A DNA stretch of 64,000 nt, from positions 1,550,001 through 1,614,000 of the forward strand of contig CAMPOT010000001.1 in the NCBI GenBank assembly GCA_946892665.1, read 5' to 3'. The notes under the pieces are model-generated. The model ran no database searches and was not told the DNA's origin. It worked only from the letters and a program-made list of their open reading frames with translations. Below are positions 10,634 to 20,724 of this stretch, one piece after another (within the stretch, counting starts at the first letter, position 1; each line of letters starts with the position of its first letter). Position numbers and translations under genes: made by a program. The stretch is from Chryseobacterium sp. Marseille-Q5410. Lineage in GTDB: Bacteria; Bacteroidota; Bacteroidia; Flavobacteriales; Weeksellaceae.

Positions 10634-13600
10634 ATGAAAAATTGGTCTTTTAAACAATGGAATACCCTTACTGGATGGGTGATTTTCGTAATTGCTTTTA
10701 TTACTTATCTGTCAACTATTGAGCCTAATTTCAGTTTTTGGGATACCGGAGAATATATTGCTTCGGCTAGCAAACTGGAAGTTACCCATGCTCCAGGCGC
10801 GGCTCTTTTCCAGCTGATAGGTGCGGTTGCGGCGATGTTTGCTTTCGGAAATGGTGAAAATTATTCCGTGGTAATCAATGCGATGTCTGCGTTATTCAGT
10901 GCGTTGACCGTTCTACTTTTGTTTTGGACGATTACTCATTTGGTGCGAAGACTTCTTAATAAAGATTTTGATCAAATCACTACCCGTCAGGAGATTTCAA
11001 TTCTTTTTGCCGGAGCTATTGGAGCTTTGTGTTTCACTTTTTCGGATACTTTTTGGTTTTCGGCGGTTGAAGGTGAAGTTTATTCGATGGCTTCATTGTT
11101 TATCGCACTTTTGGTTTGGTTGATTACCAAGTGGGAAAACGAATATCATGATGCCGATAACGAAAGATGGATTATCTTAATATTCTTTGTCACAGGCCTA
11201 TCCGTAGGTGTTCACATGATGGGAATGCTTGCGATCCCGGCAGTTTGTTTGATTTATTATGCTAGAAATTACGAATTTACTTGGAAGAGTTTTATTTGGG
11301 CAAATGTATTTACCTTAATCATATTAGCTATTGTTTTCAAAGGAATTTTCCCTTTGATTATGACGCTTTTTGGCAAGACGGAGATTTTCGCGGTAAATGG
11401 AATCGGTTTACCTTTCCATTCAGGAACAATTATCGCATTTATTATCCTAATTTCTATGTGTTATTTTGCTTTAAAATATGCTAAGAAATCCGGTAAAAAA
11501 ATCTATCAAACCATTGCGCTTTCAGTGATTTTTATGATTATTGGTTTCTCCTGTTGGATGGTCATTCCGATTCGTGCAAACGCTAATCCACCGATGAACC
11601 TTAACAATCCGGACAACGCAATCGGAATGCTCGATTACTACAACCGTGAGCAGTACGGAGATTGGCCAACTTTCTATGGACAAAATTATACCGCTTATCT
11701 TGATGCGAATGGAATTCAGAAAAACGAAGACGGAAGCTATAAAACCAAAAAAACAGGTGATGTTTATGAAAAAGACGCGCAAACAGGAACTTACCGCAAA
11801 GTAGGTGAGCGTTTTAATTACGTGTACAGCCCAGATCATGTGAGTTTCATGCCGAGAATGTTTAATGAAGACAAAGCGGTGATGGCAAACTACATTTCGA
11901 TGTACGGCGCACCCGATTTTTCATTTAATTATGCTAATGATGAGATCGCAGAAAACCCGGAAGCGCAAAAGATTTTTCAAGATTTAAGAAAGAAATATGA
12001 AGAAGGAAGTATTACTGTAGATGATTATCTTTCCGTGAAACCTTATAATTTAATCAATGTTCAAAGACCTTCTTTAAGCCAAAATTTAGATTATTTCATT
12101 ACTTTCCAAAACGGATATTACTTTGTAAGATACCTGATGTGGAATTTCGTTGGAAGACAAAACGACCTCGAGGGACACATGGAAAATAACCGTGGAAACT
12201 GGATTTCCGGGATTCCTTTCATCGATAATGCTTTGTGGGGAGACCAGAGTAAAATGCCCGCGAAATTTAAAAATGAAAGTACGGTTGCGTTTTTCTTTTT
12301 ACCATTAATTCTTGGGTTGCTTGGTTTCTTTTTCCAGCTTAACAGAGATTTCGGAAGATTCTACGCAATTCTGGCATTATTTATCTTAACCAGCGTCGGA
12401 ATTATTTTTTATACTGGGGTAAAACCCTTCGAGGTGCGTGAAAGAGATTACGCGATGGTAGGTTCATTTTATGCTTTCGCGATTTGGATCGGTTTAGGAG
12501 CAGCCGCGATTTTGTGGTTTATTCAGGAAAAAGTAAAATCGAATGTTGCGAATGTCGTTGCAGGAATTGTATTGTTAGGAGTTCCTTTCATGATGGGTTT
12601 TCAGAACTATAATGTACACGACCGAAGCGGAAGACGCGCAGCTTACGATTATGCATACTCAACGCTGAAATCTTTACCTAAAAACGATATTCTTTTTGTT
12701 TATGGTGATAATGATACCTACCCAATTTGGGGGTTGCAGGAAACTTCCGGCTTTCGAGATGACGTGAAAGTGGTAAATTTCACGCTACTTTCTACACCGT
12801 GGAATATCGACCAAGTGAAAAGAAGAACCTATAATTCTATGCCTGTTCCTTCATCCTTAATGCATGAAGATTATCGCGACGGCACCAATGATCAGATTTA
12901 CCTGATGAGCCCGGAAGATTGGAAAAACGTCTTTGCCAACCTGAAAGATCAGGGTGCTCCGGAAACTACTTTTGCCGGTTTCCGAAAGTTCCTTGTCCAA
13001 GATTCAATGACTTTAAAAGAAGCAATAAATTTCATCAAAACAAAATCTGATGATAAAGATCAAATCCTAAAGATGCTTTTTGGTGAGGCGAAATATGAAA
13101 AATTTAATTTCTTGCCTGTTTCTAAATTTGTTTTACCGGTAAACAAAGCCAACGCCGTGAAGTCCGGAATTATGAAAGCAAGTGATGCCGCACAAGCGGT
13201 GGATCATATCACTATCGATTATAAGAGCAACAGCATGTTCAAAAATAATCTGATGATGCTCGATATTCTGGCAAATTTCGATTGGAAAAGACCTATCAAT
13301 TTCTCCACCGGCGGAATTTATGATCCTGAAAACATCTTTTATCTCAGCAATTATTTGCAGTATGATGGTTTCAGCTATCGTTTAGTTCCGATTTATACCG
13401 AAGAACGCGAAGATGGAGAATTGGGTAGAGTAGATGGAAATTCATTATATAATATTGTTAAAAACTACAAGTGGGGCAATTTCAAGGATTTAAGTACTCA
13501 TTTTGATGAAACCTGTACCCAGAATATTGTAAGTTACAGAAGTTCAGCAAGTCGTGCAGCAGAAGCGCTTGCACTTTCCGGACAAAAAGCAAAAGCAATA

Positions 13601-14119
13601 GAAGTTTTAGATTTGGCTTCCAGAGAAATTCCTGTGGCTAAATATGATGATCCTCGCTCGCTGAGTTCAATAGTTTACGGCTACATTGTTTCTGGGCAAG
13701 AGCAAAAAGGTCTGCAATTGGCCGAAAAGCTCAAGAAAGGAATATTCACCGAATACGATTATTACAGCAGTCTATCACCAGATGAACAACGATTCGTTGC
13801 AAAACAAATGCGCACCAAACCGATGGAATATTCATTGGTGATTGCTGCAGTTTCCGATGCTTACAATAGAATTGGACAAAAAGATAAAGGGTACAATTAT
13901 TTAGTGAAATCCATCGAACCCATTGATCAGCGCTTTAATGCGTTTACCAAAAATTTGCAGGCGATGGGTAAAGAGAAAGCTTTCAAAGAGGCCGAAAAAG
14001 TACAGAAAATTACGCCTTTCTACACTTATCTTTTCGATGTGATCAATCCTTATGATTCCACGTATTCCAAGGAGAAAGAAGAACAGATTACCAATGCGAT
14101 CATGAAAGCAACTCAGTAA
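10634..14119 (+). CDS. DUF2723 family membrane protein (GT-C-like, TMEM260-related)
   Basis: This very large membrane protein (1161 residues from ATG 10634; an in-frame TTG lies four codons upstream) has at least ten hydrophobic segments in its first 700 residues. The early loop SFWDTGEYIASASKLEVTHAPG carries the acidic D-GE motif of GT-C glycosyltransferases. DUF2723 relatives include TMEM260, a protein O-mannosyltransferase, so a role in envelope protein glycosylation is possible but unproved. The C-terminal 400 residues look soluble, with a helical-repeat end (ASRAAEALALSGQKAKAIEVLDLASRE resembles a TPR). The DUF1697 gene starts two bases after its stop. Confidence 0.87.
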   Translation: MKNWSFKQWNTLTGWVIFVIAFITYLSTIEPNFSFWDTGEYIASASKLEVTHAPGAALFQLIGAVAAMFAFGNGENYSVVINAMSALFSALTVLLLFWTITHLVRRLLNKDFDQITTRQEISILFAGAIGALCFTFSDTFWFSAVEGEVYSMASLFIALLVWLITKWENEYHDADNERWIILIFFVTGLSVGVHMMGMLAIPAVCLIYYARNYEFTWKSFIWANVFTLIILAIVFKGIFPLIMTLFGKTEIFAVNGIGLPFHSGTIIAFIILISMCYFALKYAKKSGKKIYQTIALSVIFMIIGFSCWMVIPIRANANPPMNLNNPDNAIGMLDYYNREQYGDWPTFYGQNYTAYLDANGIQKNEDGSYKTKKTGDVYEKDAQTGTYRKVGERFNYVYSPDHVSFMPRMFNEDKAVMANYISMYGAPDFSFNYANDEIAENPEAQKIFQDLRKKYEEGSITVDDYLSVKPYNLINVQRPSLSQNLDYFITFQNGYYFVRYLMWNFVGRQNDLEGHMENNRGNWISGIPFIDNALWGDQSKMPAKFKNESTVAFFFLPLILGLLGFFFQLNRDFGRFYAILALFILTSVGIIFYTGVKPFEVRERDYAMVGSFYAFAIWIGLGAAAILWFIQEKVKSNVANVVAGIVLLGVPFMMGFQNYNVHDRSGRRAAYDYAYSTLKSLPKNDILFVYGDNDTYPIWGLQETSGFRDDVKVVNFTLLSTPWNIDQVKRRTYNSMPVPSSLMHEDYRDGTNDQIYLMSPEDWKNVFANLKDQGAPETTFAGFRKFLVQDSMTLKEAINFIKTKSDDKDQILKMLFGEAKYEKFNFLPVSKFVLPVNKANAVKSGIMKASDAAQAVDHITIDYKSNSMFKNNLMMLDILANFDWKRPINFSTGGIYDPENIFYLSNYLQYDGFSYRLVPIYTEEREDGELGRVDGNSLYNIVKNYKWGNFKDLSTHFDETCTQNIVSYRSSASRAAEALALSGQKAKAIEVLDLASREIPVAKYDDPRSLSSIVYGYIVSGQEQKGLQLAEKLKKGIFTEYDYYSSLSPDEQRFVAKQMRTKPMEYSLVIAAVSDAYNRIGQKDKGYNYLVKSIEPIDQRFNAFTKNLQAMGKEKAFKEAEKVQKITPFYTYLFDVINPYDSTYSKEKEEQITNAIMKATQ

Positions 14120-14121
14120 AA

Positions 14122-14634
14122 GTGAAGTATTGTGCGTTTCTCCGCGGGGTGAATGTCAACGGAACATCTATGAAAATGGCAGAAGTTTGCAAAGTTTTTT
14201 CCGATGCCGGAACGAGTGAAGTTTCATCGGTTTTAGCGACTGGAAATCTGATTTTTTCCTCTGATAAATCGGCTGCCGATTTAAAAATTATTTTGGAAAA
14301 AGCGATGTCTGATTATTTCAATTATGAAGCTTTTCTTTTCATTAAATCAGAAAAAGAAGTGAAAGCAATTCTTGAAAATTCTCCGTTTCAGAAATTAGAA
14401 GATTCACATATTTACGCTTTTGTAGGAACCGAAAATTCTGGGAAAATGCTTTTGGAAGAATTCGATCATTCGCAAAAAACAGAAAATGAAAACGCACAAA
14501 TCATTGAGCATATTTTCTATTGGCAAGTTCCGAAAGGCAATACTTTGGATTCCGAGTTTGGTAAAGTTTTAGGCAAAAAATCTTTGAAAAATAAAATCAC
14601 TTCACGAAATTTGAATACTATTGAAAAATCATGA
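14122..14634 (+). CDS. DUF1697 domain protein
   Basis: The 170-residue protein opens with the DUF1697 signature YCAFLRGVNVNGTSMKMAEV and continues with VLATGNLIFSSD. The family is widespread and has no established function. It uses a GTG start two bases after the stop of the DUF2723 gene, which implies translational coupling and one transcript. A terminator follows. Confidence 0.88.
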   Translation: MKYCAFLRGVNVNGTSMKMAEVCKVFSDAGTSEVSSVLATGNLIFSSDKSAADLKIILEKAMSDYFNYEAFLFIKSEKEVKAILENSPFQKLEDSHIYAFVGTENSGKMLLEEFDHSQKTENENAQIIEHIFYWQVPKGNTLDSEFGKVLGKKSLKNKITSRNLNTIEKS

Positions 14635-14667
14635 AGAAATTTTAGTTCTGAAAAAAATAATGATGTA

Positions 14668-14692
14668 AGGCGGGCTTTAGCTCGCTTTTTTT
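14668..14692 (+). terminator. Intrinsic terminator after the DUF1697 gene
   Basis: GCGGGC, loop TTTA and GCTCGC (one G-T pair) form the stem, followed by seven T residues. Confidence 0.8.
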
Positions 14693-14795
14693 ATTAAGTA
14701 CAATCAATTGATTTTAGCTGAAACTTAAAAATAGATGCATTGAAAAAATCCGTATTTTTGTAATTCAATTGGTTTTAAACTTTAAAAACTCATTC

Positions 14796-15605
14796 ATGAT
14801 CCAATATTTAGAAAACATTCACCACAAAGATTCCAAAAACTTCTTTCTGATCGCTGGTCCATGCATTATTGAAGGTGAAGATATGGCGTTGAGAATCGCT
14901 GAAAAAGTGGTAGAACTTACCAACAAATTCGAAATCCCTTACATCTTCAAAGGCAGTTTTAAGAAAGCCAACCGAAGCCGTGTAGATTCATTCACAACCA
15001 TCGGAGAGGAAAAATCTTTGGAAATTCTTAAAAAAGTGGGGGAAACGTTCAATATTCCCACTACGACCGATATTCATGAAAACGAACACGCTGCTTTGGC
15101 CGCAAATTATGTAGATGTACTGCAGATTCCTGCGTTTCTTGTAAGGCAAACCGATTTATTGGTCGCTGCTGCAAAAACCGGAAAATGCATCACCTTGAAG
15201 AAAGGTCAGTTTCTTTCTCCTGAATCCATGAAATTCGCGGTGGAAAAAGTAATAGATTCTGGCAACAGCAAAACCGCGATTATCGAACGTGGGAACACTT
15301 TTGGATATACCGATTTGGTGGTGGATTTCCGCGGAATTCCAACAATGCAAAATTATGCGCCGGTAATTTTAGATGTAACGCATTCTTTGCAGCAACCGAA
15401 TCAAAATTCCGGTGTTACAGGGGGCCGTCCGGAATTAATTGAAACCATCGCTAAAGCTGGAATTGCTGTTGGAGCAGACGGACTGTTCCTGGAAACACAT
15501 CCAACTCCGGCTACCGCACTTTCGGATGGTGCAAATATGTTGCAGCTCCACAAATTGGAGGATTTGCTTCAGAAATTAACCAGAGTGAGAGAAGCGATTT
15601 TGTAA
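14796..15605 (+). CDS. kdsA: 3-deoxy-8-phosphooctulonate synthase (KDO8P synthase)
   Basis: KdsA condenses phosphoenolpyruvate with arabinose-5-phosphate, the first committed step to Kdo for lipopolysaccharide. The product shows FFLIAGPCIIEGEDMALRIAE, FKGSFKKANRSR, TTDIHE, LQIPAFLVRQTDLL and the C-terminal GADGLFLETHPTPATALSDG. The start at ATG 14796 gives 269 residues; the frame is open to a TTG at 14769, which lies just after a TATTTTTG -7 box (14753-14760). No cysteine or other feature clearly separates metal-dependent from metal-independent types here. The TonB receptor gene follows within 35 bp. Confidence 0.95.
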   Translation: MIQYLENIHHKDSKNFFLIAGPCIIEGEDMALRIAEKVVELTNKFEIPYIFKGSFKKANRSRVDSFTTIGEEKSLEILKKVGETFNIPTTTDIHENEHAALAANYVDVLQIPAFLVRQTDLLVAAAKTGKCITLKKGQFLSPESMKFAVEKVIDSGNSKTAIIERGNTFGYTDLVVDFRGIPTMQNYAPVILDVTHSLQQPNQNSGVTGGRPELIETIAKAGIAVGADGLFLETHPTPATALSDGANMLQLHKLEDLLQKLTRVREAIL

Positions 15606-15639
15606 TTTTTTGTTATCTTTAAAATCTAAATCACTCGCA

Positions 15640-18069
15640 TTGAAAAAACTCCATTTACTCCTTGTATTTTTGCCGGCTTTTGCTTTTTCGCAGATCAATC
15701 TTAAAGTTCTTGACGAGAATGGAACTCCTGTTTCGCAAGCTAATGTTTCTTATAATAATCAAAATTTCACAACCGATGGAAACGGTTTTGTGAAGATTCC
15801 GATTGCCAGTTCAGAGGAAACCCTTTCTGTACAGAAAGAAACTTTCAGAGGTTTTAGTAAAAATATTAAAACCAATCCAAAAGTACAGCATATCAATGTT
15901 TTATTTGTAAAATCTGAAAGAGAATCGCAAATTCAGGAAGTGGTTTTTCAGAAAAAAGGGAAACCAAAAATTACGGATTTAACTTCTGTTGAAATTTCCG
16001 CGAAAGAAGCACAACAAATTTCATCTCTTTCCGGTGGTGTTGAAGGATTGTTGAAGACTTTGCCTTCCGTGAATTCCAATACCGAACTTTCTTCGCAATA
16101 CATGGTGCGAGGCGGAAACTATGATGAAAACCTTATTTACATTAATGATATTGAGATTTATCGCCCATTTTTGATTCGAAATTCTTTGCAAGAAGGTATG
16201 AGCATCATCAATCCCGATATGGTTCAGGCGATAAATTTCTCTGCCGGCGGTTTTGAAGCGAAATATGGCGACAAAATGTCTTCAGCATTAAACATTTATT
16301 ACCGCCAACCTACAAAATTTGAAGTTGCTGGTGAGGCGAGTTTAATTGGCGGAAGACTGTCAACAGGATTTGCGTCAAAGGATCAAAAGTTCTCTGCTTT
16401 GTTTTCCGGAAGATACAGAAATACCAATTTAGTCCTTAATACCTTGAATGAAGATACCGATTTCAATCCGCAATACATGGATTTTCAGTCGAATATCAAT
16501 TATAAACTTAATGACAAATGGAATATTTCATTCATCGGATATTACAGCAAGAATGATTATGAAATGGTTCCCAAGGTAAAAGAAGTCGATTTCGGAAGTT
16601 TGCAAACGCCTTTGAAACTTACCGTTTTCTACAATGGAAAGGAAGATGATGCCTACAAAAATATGATGGGAACTGCATCAATCAACTTTAAGCCCAATAA
16701 TAAATGGTCTTTTACATTAGATAATTTCGCTTACCAAAACCGTGAAAGAGAATATTATTCGATTGCTTCGGCGTATCGTTTGCAAACTTTCGATCCAATT
16801 ACCGGTGAGCCTGTAACTTCGTATGATGTGGGCGGACAAATTGATCACGCAAGAAACGATTTATTGGTAAAAACCTACGGAACACAGCTGAAATCCCGTT
16901 TTTCTCCCGATGTAAATACCGATTTTGAAGTCGGATTGAAGTTCGAAAAGGAAAATTTAAAAGACCTTACTAATGAATGGCAACTTGTGGATTCTTTGGG
17001 ATATAGCACCCCGATTGATTACACGACGCCGGGAACTTTGAATGCTGATGATTTGCGTTTGAAGTTCAATATTTCTGGTGCCAATCATATTCAGCCGACC
17101 AGACTTTCTGGGTATGCACAGTTTTCTAAAAAATTCTATTGGGGAACCAACAGAGTTTTCGTAAATGCCGGTGTGAGAGCTTCTCATTGGGATTTCAATG
17201 ATGAAACTATAATTTCACCGAGAGCGCAATTCGCACTAAAACCAGATTGGGACATGGATATGCTTTTCAAAATTGCTGGTGGAATTTATTATCAGTCGCC
17301 TTTCTATAAAGAGATTAAAGATTTGGATGGAAATTTCAATTCGGAAATTAAATCCCAACGTTCGATGCAGGTTATTCTGTCGAATGATTTTGAATTCCGA
17401 ATGGTTGATAGACCTTTCAAACTTACTACTGAAGCATATTACAAGAAAATGGATAACCTAATCCCATATTATTTGGACAATGTGAGAATTCGCTATTCCG
17501 GTAAAAATAATTCTGAAGGTTATGCTTATGGAGTGGATGCGAGGTTATTCGGAGAGTTTGTTCCCGGAGTGGATTCATGGATTTCCGCGAGCTATGCAAG
17601 AGTGTACGAAAATATCGATGGAAAAGGATATATTCCAAGACCGACAGACCCGCGTTTCCGATTCTCGATGTTTTACCAGGATTATATGCCTAAATTCCCT
17701 TCAATGCGCGTAAATCTTACTTTAACTTACGCCAACGGATTGCCTTCCGGAACACCAGTTTCATTCGATGAAAATGGTAAACCCGATTTTGAAGCACCTT
17801 ATCAATACCAAAGAACTTTGCCTTCTTATAAAAGAGTTGATATAGGTTTGTCTAAAGTTTTTATCGATCAAAAAGACAATAAAGTAAACGGCGGTTTTTG
17901 GGGAAATTTCAAGGAATTGACTTTAGGTGTGCAGATCTTCAATGCATTTAATATCAGTAATACGGTAGCAAACCAATGGATTAATGATGTTTCTACTAAT
18001 TACAATTATCCGGTTCCGGTTCGATTGACAGGCAGATTCTTCAATGTGAAACTCGATTTTAAACTTTAA
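15640..18069 (+). CDS. TonB-dependent outer membrane receptor with carboxypeptidase-like N-domain
   Basis: This outer membrane beta-barrel of about 809 residues starts at TTG 15640, which gives a clean signal peptide (KKLHLLLVFLPAFAFSQ). A carboxypeptidase-regulatory-like domain (INLKVLDENGTPVSQANVSY) follows at residues 19-95. The plug comes next, with LSGGVEGLLKTLPSVNSNTELSSQYMVRGGNYDENLIYIND, then strands to an aromatic C-terminus. It resembles SusC/FecA-like importers but has no SusD partner nearby, so the ligand is unknown. It follows kdsA closely and ends at a strong terminator. Confidence 0.9.
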   Translation: MKKLHLLLVFLPAFAFSQINLKVLDENGTPVSQANVSYNNQNFTTDGNGFVKIPIASSEETLSVQKETFRGFSKNIKTNPKVQHINVLFVKSERESQIQEVVFQKKGKPKITDLTSVEISAKEAQQISSLSGGVEGLLKTLPSVNSNTELSSQYMVRGGNYDENLIYINDIEIYRPFLIRNSLQEGMSIINPDMVQAINFSAGGFEAKYGDKMSSALNIYYRQPTKFEVAGEASLIGGRLSTGFASKDQKFSALFSGRYRNTNLVLNTLNEDTDFNPQYMDFQSNINYKLNDKWNISFIGYYSKNDYEMVPKVKEVDFGSLQTPLKLTVFYNGKEDDAYKNMMGTASINFKPNNKWSFTLDNFAYQNREREYYSIASAYRLQTFDPITGEPVTSYDVGGQIDHARNDLLVKTYGTQLKSRFSPDVNTDFEVGLKFEKENLKDLTNEWQLVDSLGYSTPIDYTTPGTLNADDLRLKFNISGANHIQPTRLSGYAQFSKKFYWGTNRVFVNAGVRASHWDFNDETIISPRAQFALKPDWDMDMLFKIAGGIYYQSPFYKEIKDLDGNFNSEIKSQRSMQVILSNDFEFRMVDRPFKLTTEAYYKKMDNLIPYYLDNVRIRYSGKNNSEGYAYGVDARLFGEFVPGVDSWISASYARVYENIDGKGYIPRPTDPRFRFSMFYQDYMPKFPSMRVNLTLTYANGLPSGTPVSFDENGKPDFEAPYQYQRTLPSYKRVDIGLSKVFIDQKDNKVNGGFWGNFKELTLGVQIFNAFNISNTVANQWINDVSTNYNYPVPVRLTGRFFNVKLDFKL

Positions 18070-18074
18070 ACATA

Positions 18075-18107
18075 AAAAATCCCGAAATTAAAAACTTCGG
18101 GATTTTT
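18075..18107. terminator. Bidirectional terminator between TonB receptor and GNAT-nitrilase gene
   Basis: AAAAATCCCGAA and TTCGGGATTTTT are perfect arms around a nine-base A-rich loop. They sit between two convergent genes and have T-tails on both strands. Confidence 0.87.
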
Positions 18108-18110
18108 CAT

Positions 18111-19628
18111 TTATTCTGTTTCCGTACTAAGATTGACAGTGTCGTACAGATCTTTCCTTCGGTCCGACATTGTTCGAACTGCGCCGTAATGATGCAGTTC
18201 TTTCAACAAATTCAAATCCACATCAACGATGAGTGTAGTTTCGGTATTCGGCGTCGCTTCTCCTTTTATGGCATTCGAAGGAAAAGCAAAATCTGAAGGG
18301 GTGAAAACCGCTGCCTGACCAAATTGAATGTCCATATTATTCACGCCGGGCAAATTTCCTACACAGCCGGCAATGGCGACATAACACTCGTTTTCGATGG
18401 CTCTTGCTGCAGCACAGTGGCGGACTCTTGTATAAGCATTCTGCGTGTCTGTAAGATAAGGAATAAATAGAATTTTCATTCCCTGATCCGCCAAAATCCT
18501 CGGTAATTCCGGGAATTCGACGTCGTAACAAATCACCAAACCAACTTTTCCGCAATCGGTATCAATCACCTTTATTTCGTTTCCACCTTTCATTCCGTAA
18601 TATTTCTTTTCATTCGGTGTGATGTGGATTTTTCTATGTTCATCTATTTTACCGTCGCGGTGCAGCAAATAACTGATGTTGTACAGCTCTCCATTATCCA
18701 CCAAAGGCATACTTCCGGCGATAATATTGATGTTGTAACCGATTGCAAATTCCGAAAGTTTCAGTTTGATTTCTTCGGTGAGTTCAGCCAATTTAAACAT
18801 ACTTTCTCTTTCCGAAAGATGGTTGAAAGGCGCAAGCAAAGGTGTGTTGAAAAGTTCCGGGAACAAAATAAAATCCGATTTATAATCTGCCATTACATTC
18901 ACGAAAAATTCCACTTGCTCATAAAATGCATCGATGGTTTTGAAATGCCGCATTTGCCACTGTACTAACCCAAGTCGGATTACCGAATCCTGCATGGTAT
19001 TAGGTTTTTTGCTGTAATAAATGTTGTTCCATTGCAACAAAACCGCATTTTCTTCAGAATGTACATCTTCCGGAAGATAGTTTTTTAGAATTCTTACCGG
19101 CAAAAAATTATTGGCGAGCTGAAAACTCAGAACTGGATCATAAATTTCTTTATTTCTTACTTTTTGAATATATGCTCTAGGTGAAAGTTCAGCACTGTGG
19201 AGGTGGTAATTTGGAATTCTACCGCCCACCATAATCGATTTTAGATTTAAGGTTTCGCACAGTTCTTTTCTCACATCGTAAAGCCTGCGCGCCAAACGCA
19301 ATTTTCGATACTCCGGGTCTACAAAAATTTCTATTCCGTAAAGTACATTTCCGGTGTCGGAATGCGTGTTGAAAGTATAATTTCCTGTAATCTCTTTGTA
19401 GGTATGATCGTCTCCGTACAGTTCGTATTGAACGATTAAAGAAAGTGCAACTGCAGCAATTTTTCCATCAACCGTGATGCAGATTTGGCCGTCGCGGAAG
19501 ATTTTAAGCAGTTTTTGGATGCTTTTTTTCGACCAAATATTTTCCGACATCGTAGGATACGCTTTTTGCATCGTTTCTTTCAGTTCGTCGTAATCTTCAA
19601 TGGAGAGTTTTCTGATATCTATTTGCAT
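18111..19628 (-). CDS. Fused GNAT acetyltransferase and carbon-nitrogen hydrolase
   Basis: The 505-residue protein joins two domains. Residues 1-165 form a GNAT acetyltransferase (IEIFVDPEYRKLRLARRLYD is the acetyl-CoA loop). Residues about 215-500 form a nitrilase-superfamily amidase with the catalytic triad visible: Glu in LFPELFN, Lys in HRKIHI, Cys in VICYDVEFPE. The fusion is known in other bacteria; its substrate is not settled. It is the last gene of the operon beta-barrel protein, lptC, anmK, this gene, and is 19 bp from anmK. It may act on cell-wall-derived amides or amines, but this is only a suggestion from context. Confidence 0.9.
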   Translation of the reverse strand: MQIDIRKLSIEDYDELKETMQKAYPTMSENIWSKKSIQKLLKIFRDGQICITVDGKIAAVALSLIVQYELYGDDHTYKEITGNYTFNTHSDTGNVLYGIEIFVDPEYRKLRLARRLYDVRKELCETLNLKSIMVGGRIPNYHLHSAELSPRAYIQKVRNKEIYDPVLSFQLANNFLPVRILKNYLPEDVHSEENAVLLQWNNIYYSKKPNTMQDSVIRLGLVQWQMRHFKTIDAFYEQVEFFVNVMADYKSDFILFPELFNTPLLAPFNHLSERESMFKLAELTEEIKLKLSEFAIGYNINIIAGSMPLVDNGELYNISYLLHRDGKIDEHRKIHITPNEKKYYGMKGGNEIKVIDTDCGKVGLVICYDVEFPELPRILADQGMKILFIPYLTDTQNAYTRVRHCAAARAIENECYVAIAGCVGNLPGVNNMDIQFGQAAVFTPSDFAFPSNAIKGEATPNTETTLIVDVDLNLLKELHHYGAVRTMSDRRKDLYDTVNLSTETE

Positions 19629-19647
19629 AAAATTTTTATTTTTTAAG

Positions 19648-20694
19648 TTAAATTATTATTCCGGTAGAATGATCTTCAGAACTTCCTGTCGCGGAACTCA
19701 AAACATTAATTTCGTTATTTAATTTTAAAACTCCCATCAATGCGAAGATTAGAGCTTCTTTGAAATCAATAATTCTTTTGTCGGGAACAATGATTTCGGT
19801 TTCAGTTTTGAGTTTTATTTTCTCCAGCAAAAAGGAGTTATATGTTCCGCCGCCGGTAAATAATACGTTTTTCAATTGATAATCATTGAAAACTGTTGCA
19901 ATTTGATCCGCAATATGTTCGGTAAAAGTTGCCAAAATATTTTCTGGAGTTTCATCAAATAATTTCGGGAAAATATTTTCATTTACCCACTCAATTCCTA
20001 AGGATTTTGGTGGTGTTTTCCGGTAAAATTTAATGGAATTTAATGATGCTAAAATCTCGTCATTGATGATTCCACTTTTGGCGAGATTTCCAAATTCATC
20101 ATACTTTTGGTTAAGAAGTTGCGCAAATTTATTCAAAACAATGTTCACCGGACAAATATCAAAGGCGATTCTTTTTCCGTCCTTTTTAAAAGAAATATTC
20201 GAAAATCCTCCGAGATTTAAGCACGCGTGGAAATCTGAAAAAAGCAATTCATCGCCAATCGGAACTAGCGGCGCCCCGTTTCCGCCCATAAAAACATCCT
20301 GTGTTCTGAAATCGTAGACAACCGGAATTTTATTTAAAAGTTTTATCGCTCTTCCGTCACCGAGCTGAAGGGTGAATTTTTTTTCGGGCTGATGAAAAAC
20401 CGTATGACCATGAGATGCGATTATATCTATGTTTTTTAAAGAATTATTGGTGATGAATTCCTTTACTTTTTCACCCAAATAAAATCCATATTCTGAATTT
20501 AATGCCAAAAGAGCGTCCGCATTTAAGTGAATGGCATTTCGAAGCGAATCTTCCCAAAAATCTGAATAGGGAAGGGTTTCTGCATGCTGAATGTCGAATT
20601 TCCATCGGGATTGTTCTTTGGTGAATGTTGCGCAACAAATATCAAGCCCGTCAAGGCTTGTTCCCGACATTAAGCCGATTGCGTTGAAGGTCAT
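19648..20694 (-). CDS. anmK: Anhydro-N-acetylmuramic acid kinase
   Basis: AnmK cleaves and phosphorylates 1,6-anhydro-MurNAc during peptidoglycan recycling, giving MurNAc-6-phosphate. The sequence begins with the diagnostic GLMSGTSLDGLDICCATF and continues with ASHGHTVFHQP, VYDFRTQDVFMGGNGAPLVPIGD, ACLNLGGFSNISF and the ATP-site loop FTGGGTYNSFLLEKI. Its 348 residues are close to the family norm. It lies between lptC (30 bp upstream) and the GNAT-nitrilase gene in an envelope operon. Confidence 0.95.
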   Translation of the reverse strand: MTFNAIGLMSGTSLDGLDICCATFTKEQSRWKFDIQHAETLPYSDFWEDSLRNAIHLNADALLALNSEYGFYLGEKVKEFITNNSLKNIDIIASHGHTVFHQPEKKFTLQLGDGRAIKLLNKIPVVYDFRTQDVFMGGNGAPLVPIGDELLFSDFHACLNLGGFSNISFKKDGKRIAFDICPVNIVLNKFAQLLNQKYDEFGNLAKSGIINDEILASLNSIKFYRKTPPKSLGIEWVNENIFPKLFDETPENILATFTEHIADQIATVFNDYQLKNVLFTGGGTYNSFLLEKIKLKTETEIIVPDKRIIDFKEALIFALMGVLKLNNEINVLSSATGSSEDHSTGIII

Positions 20695-20724
20695 AAAAAA
20701 AGATTTTTCCGAATGTACGAAAAT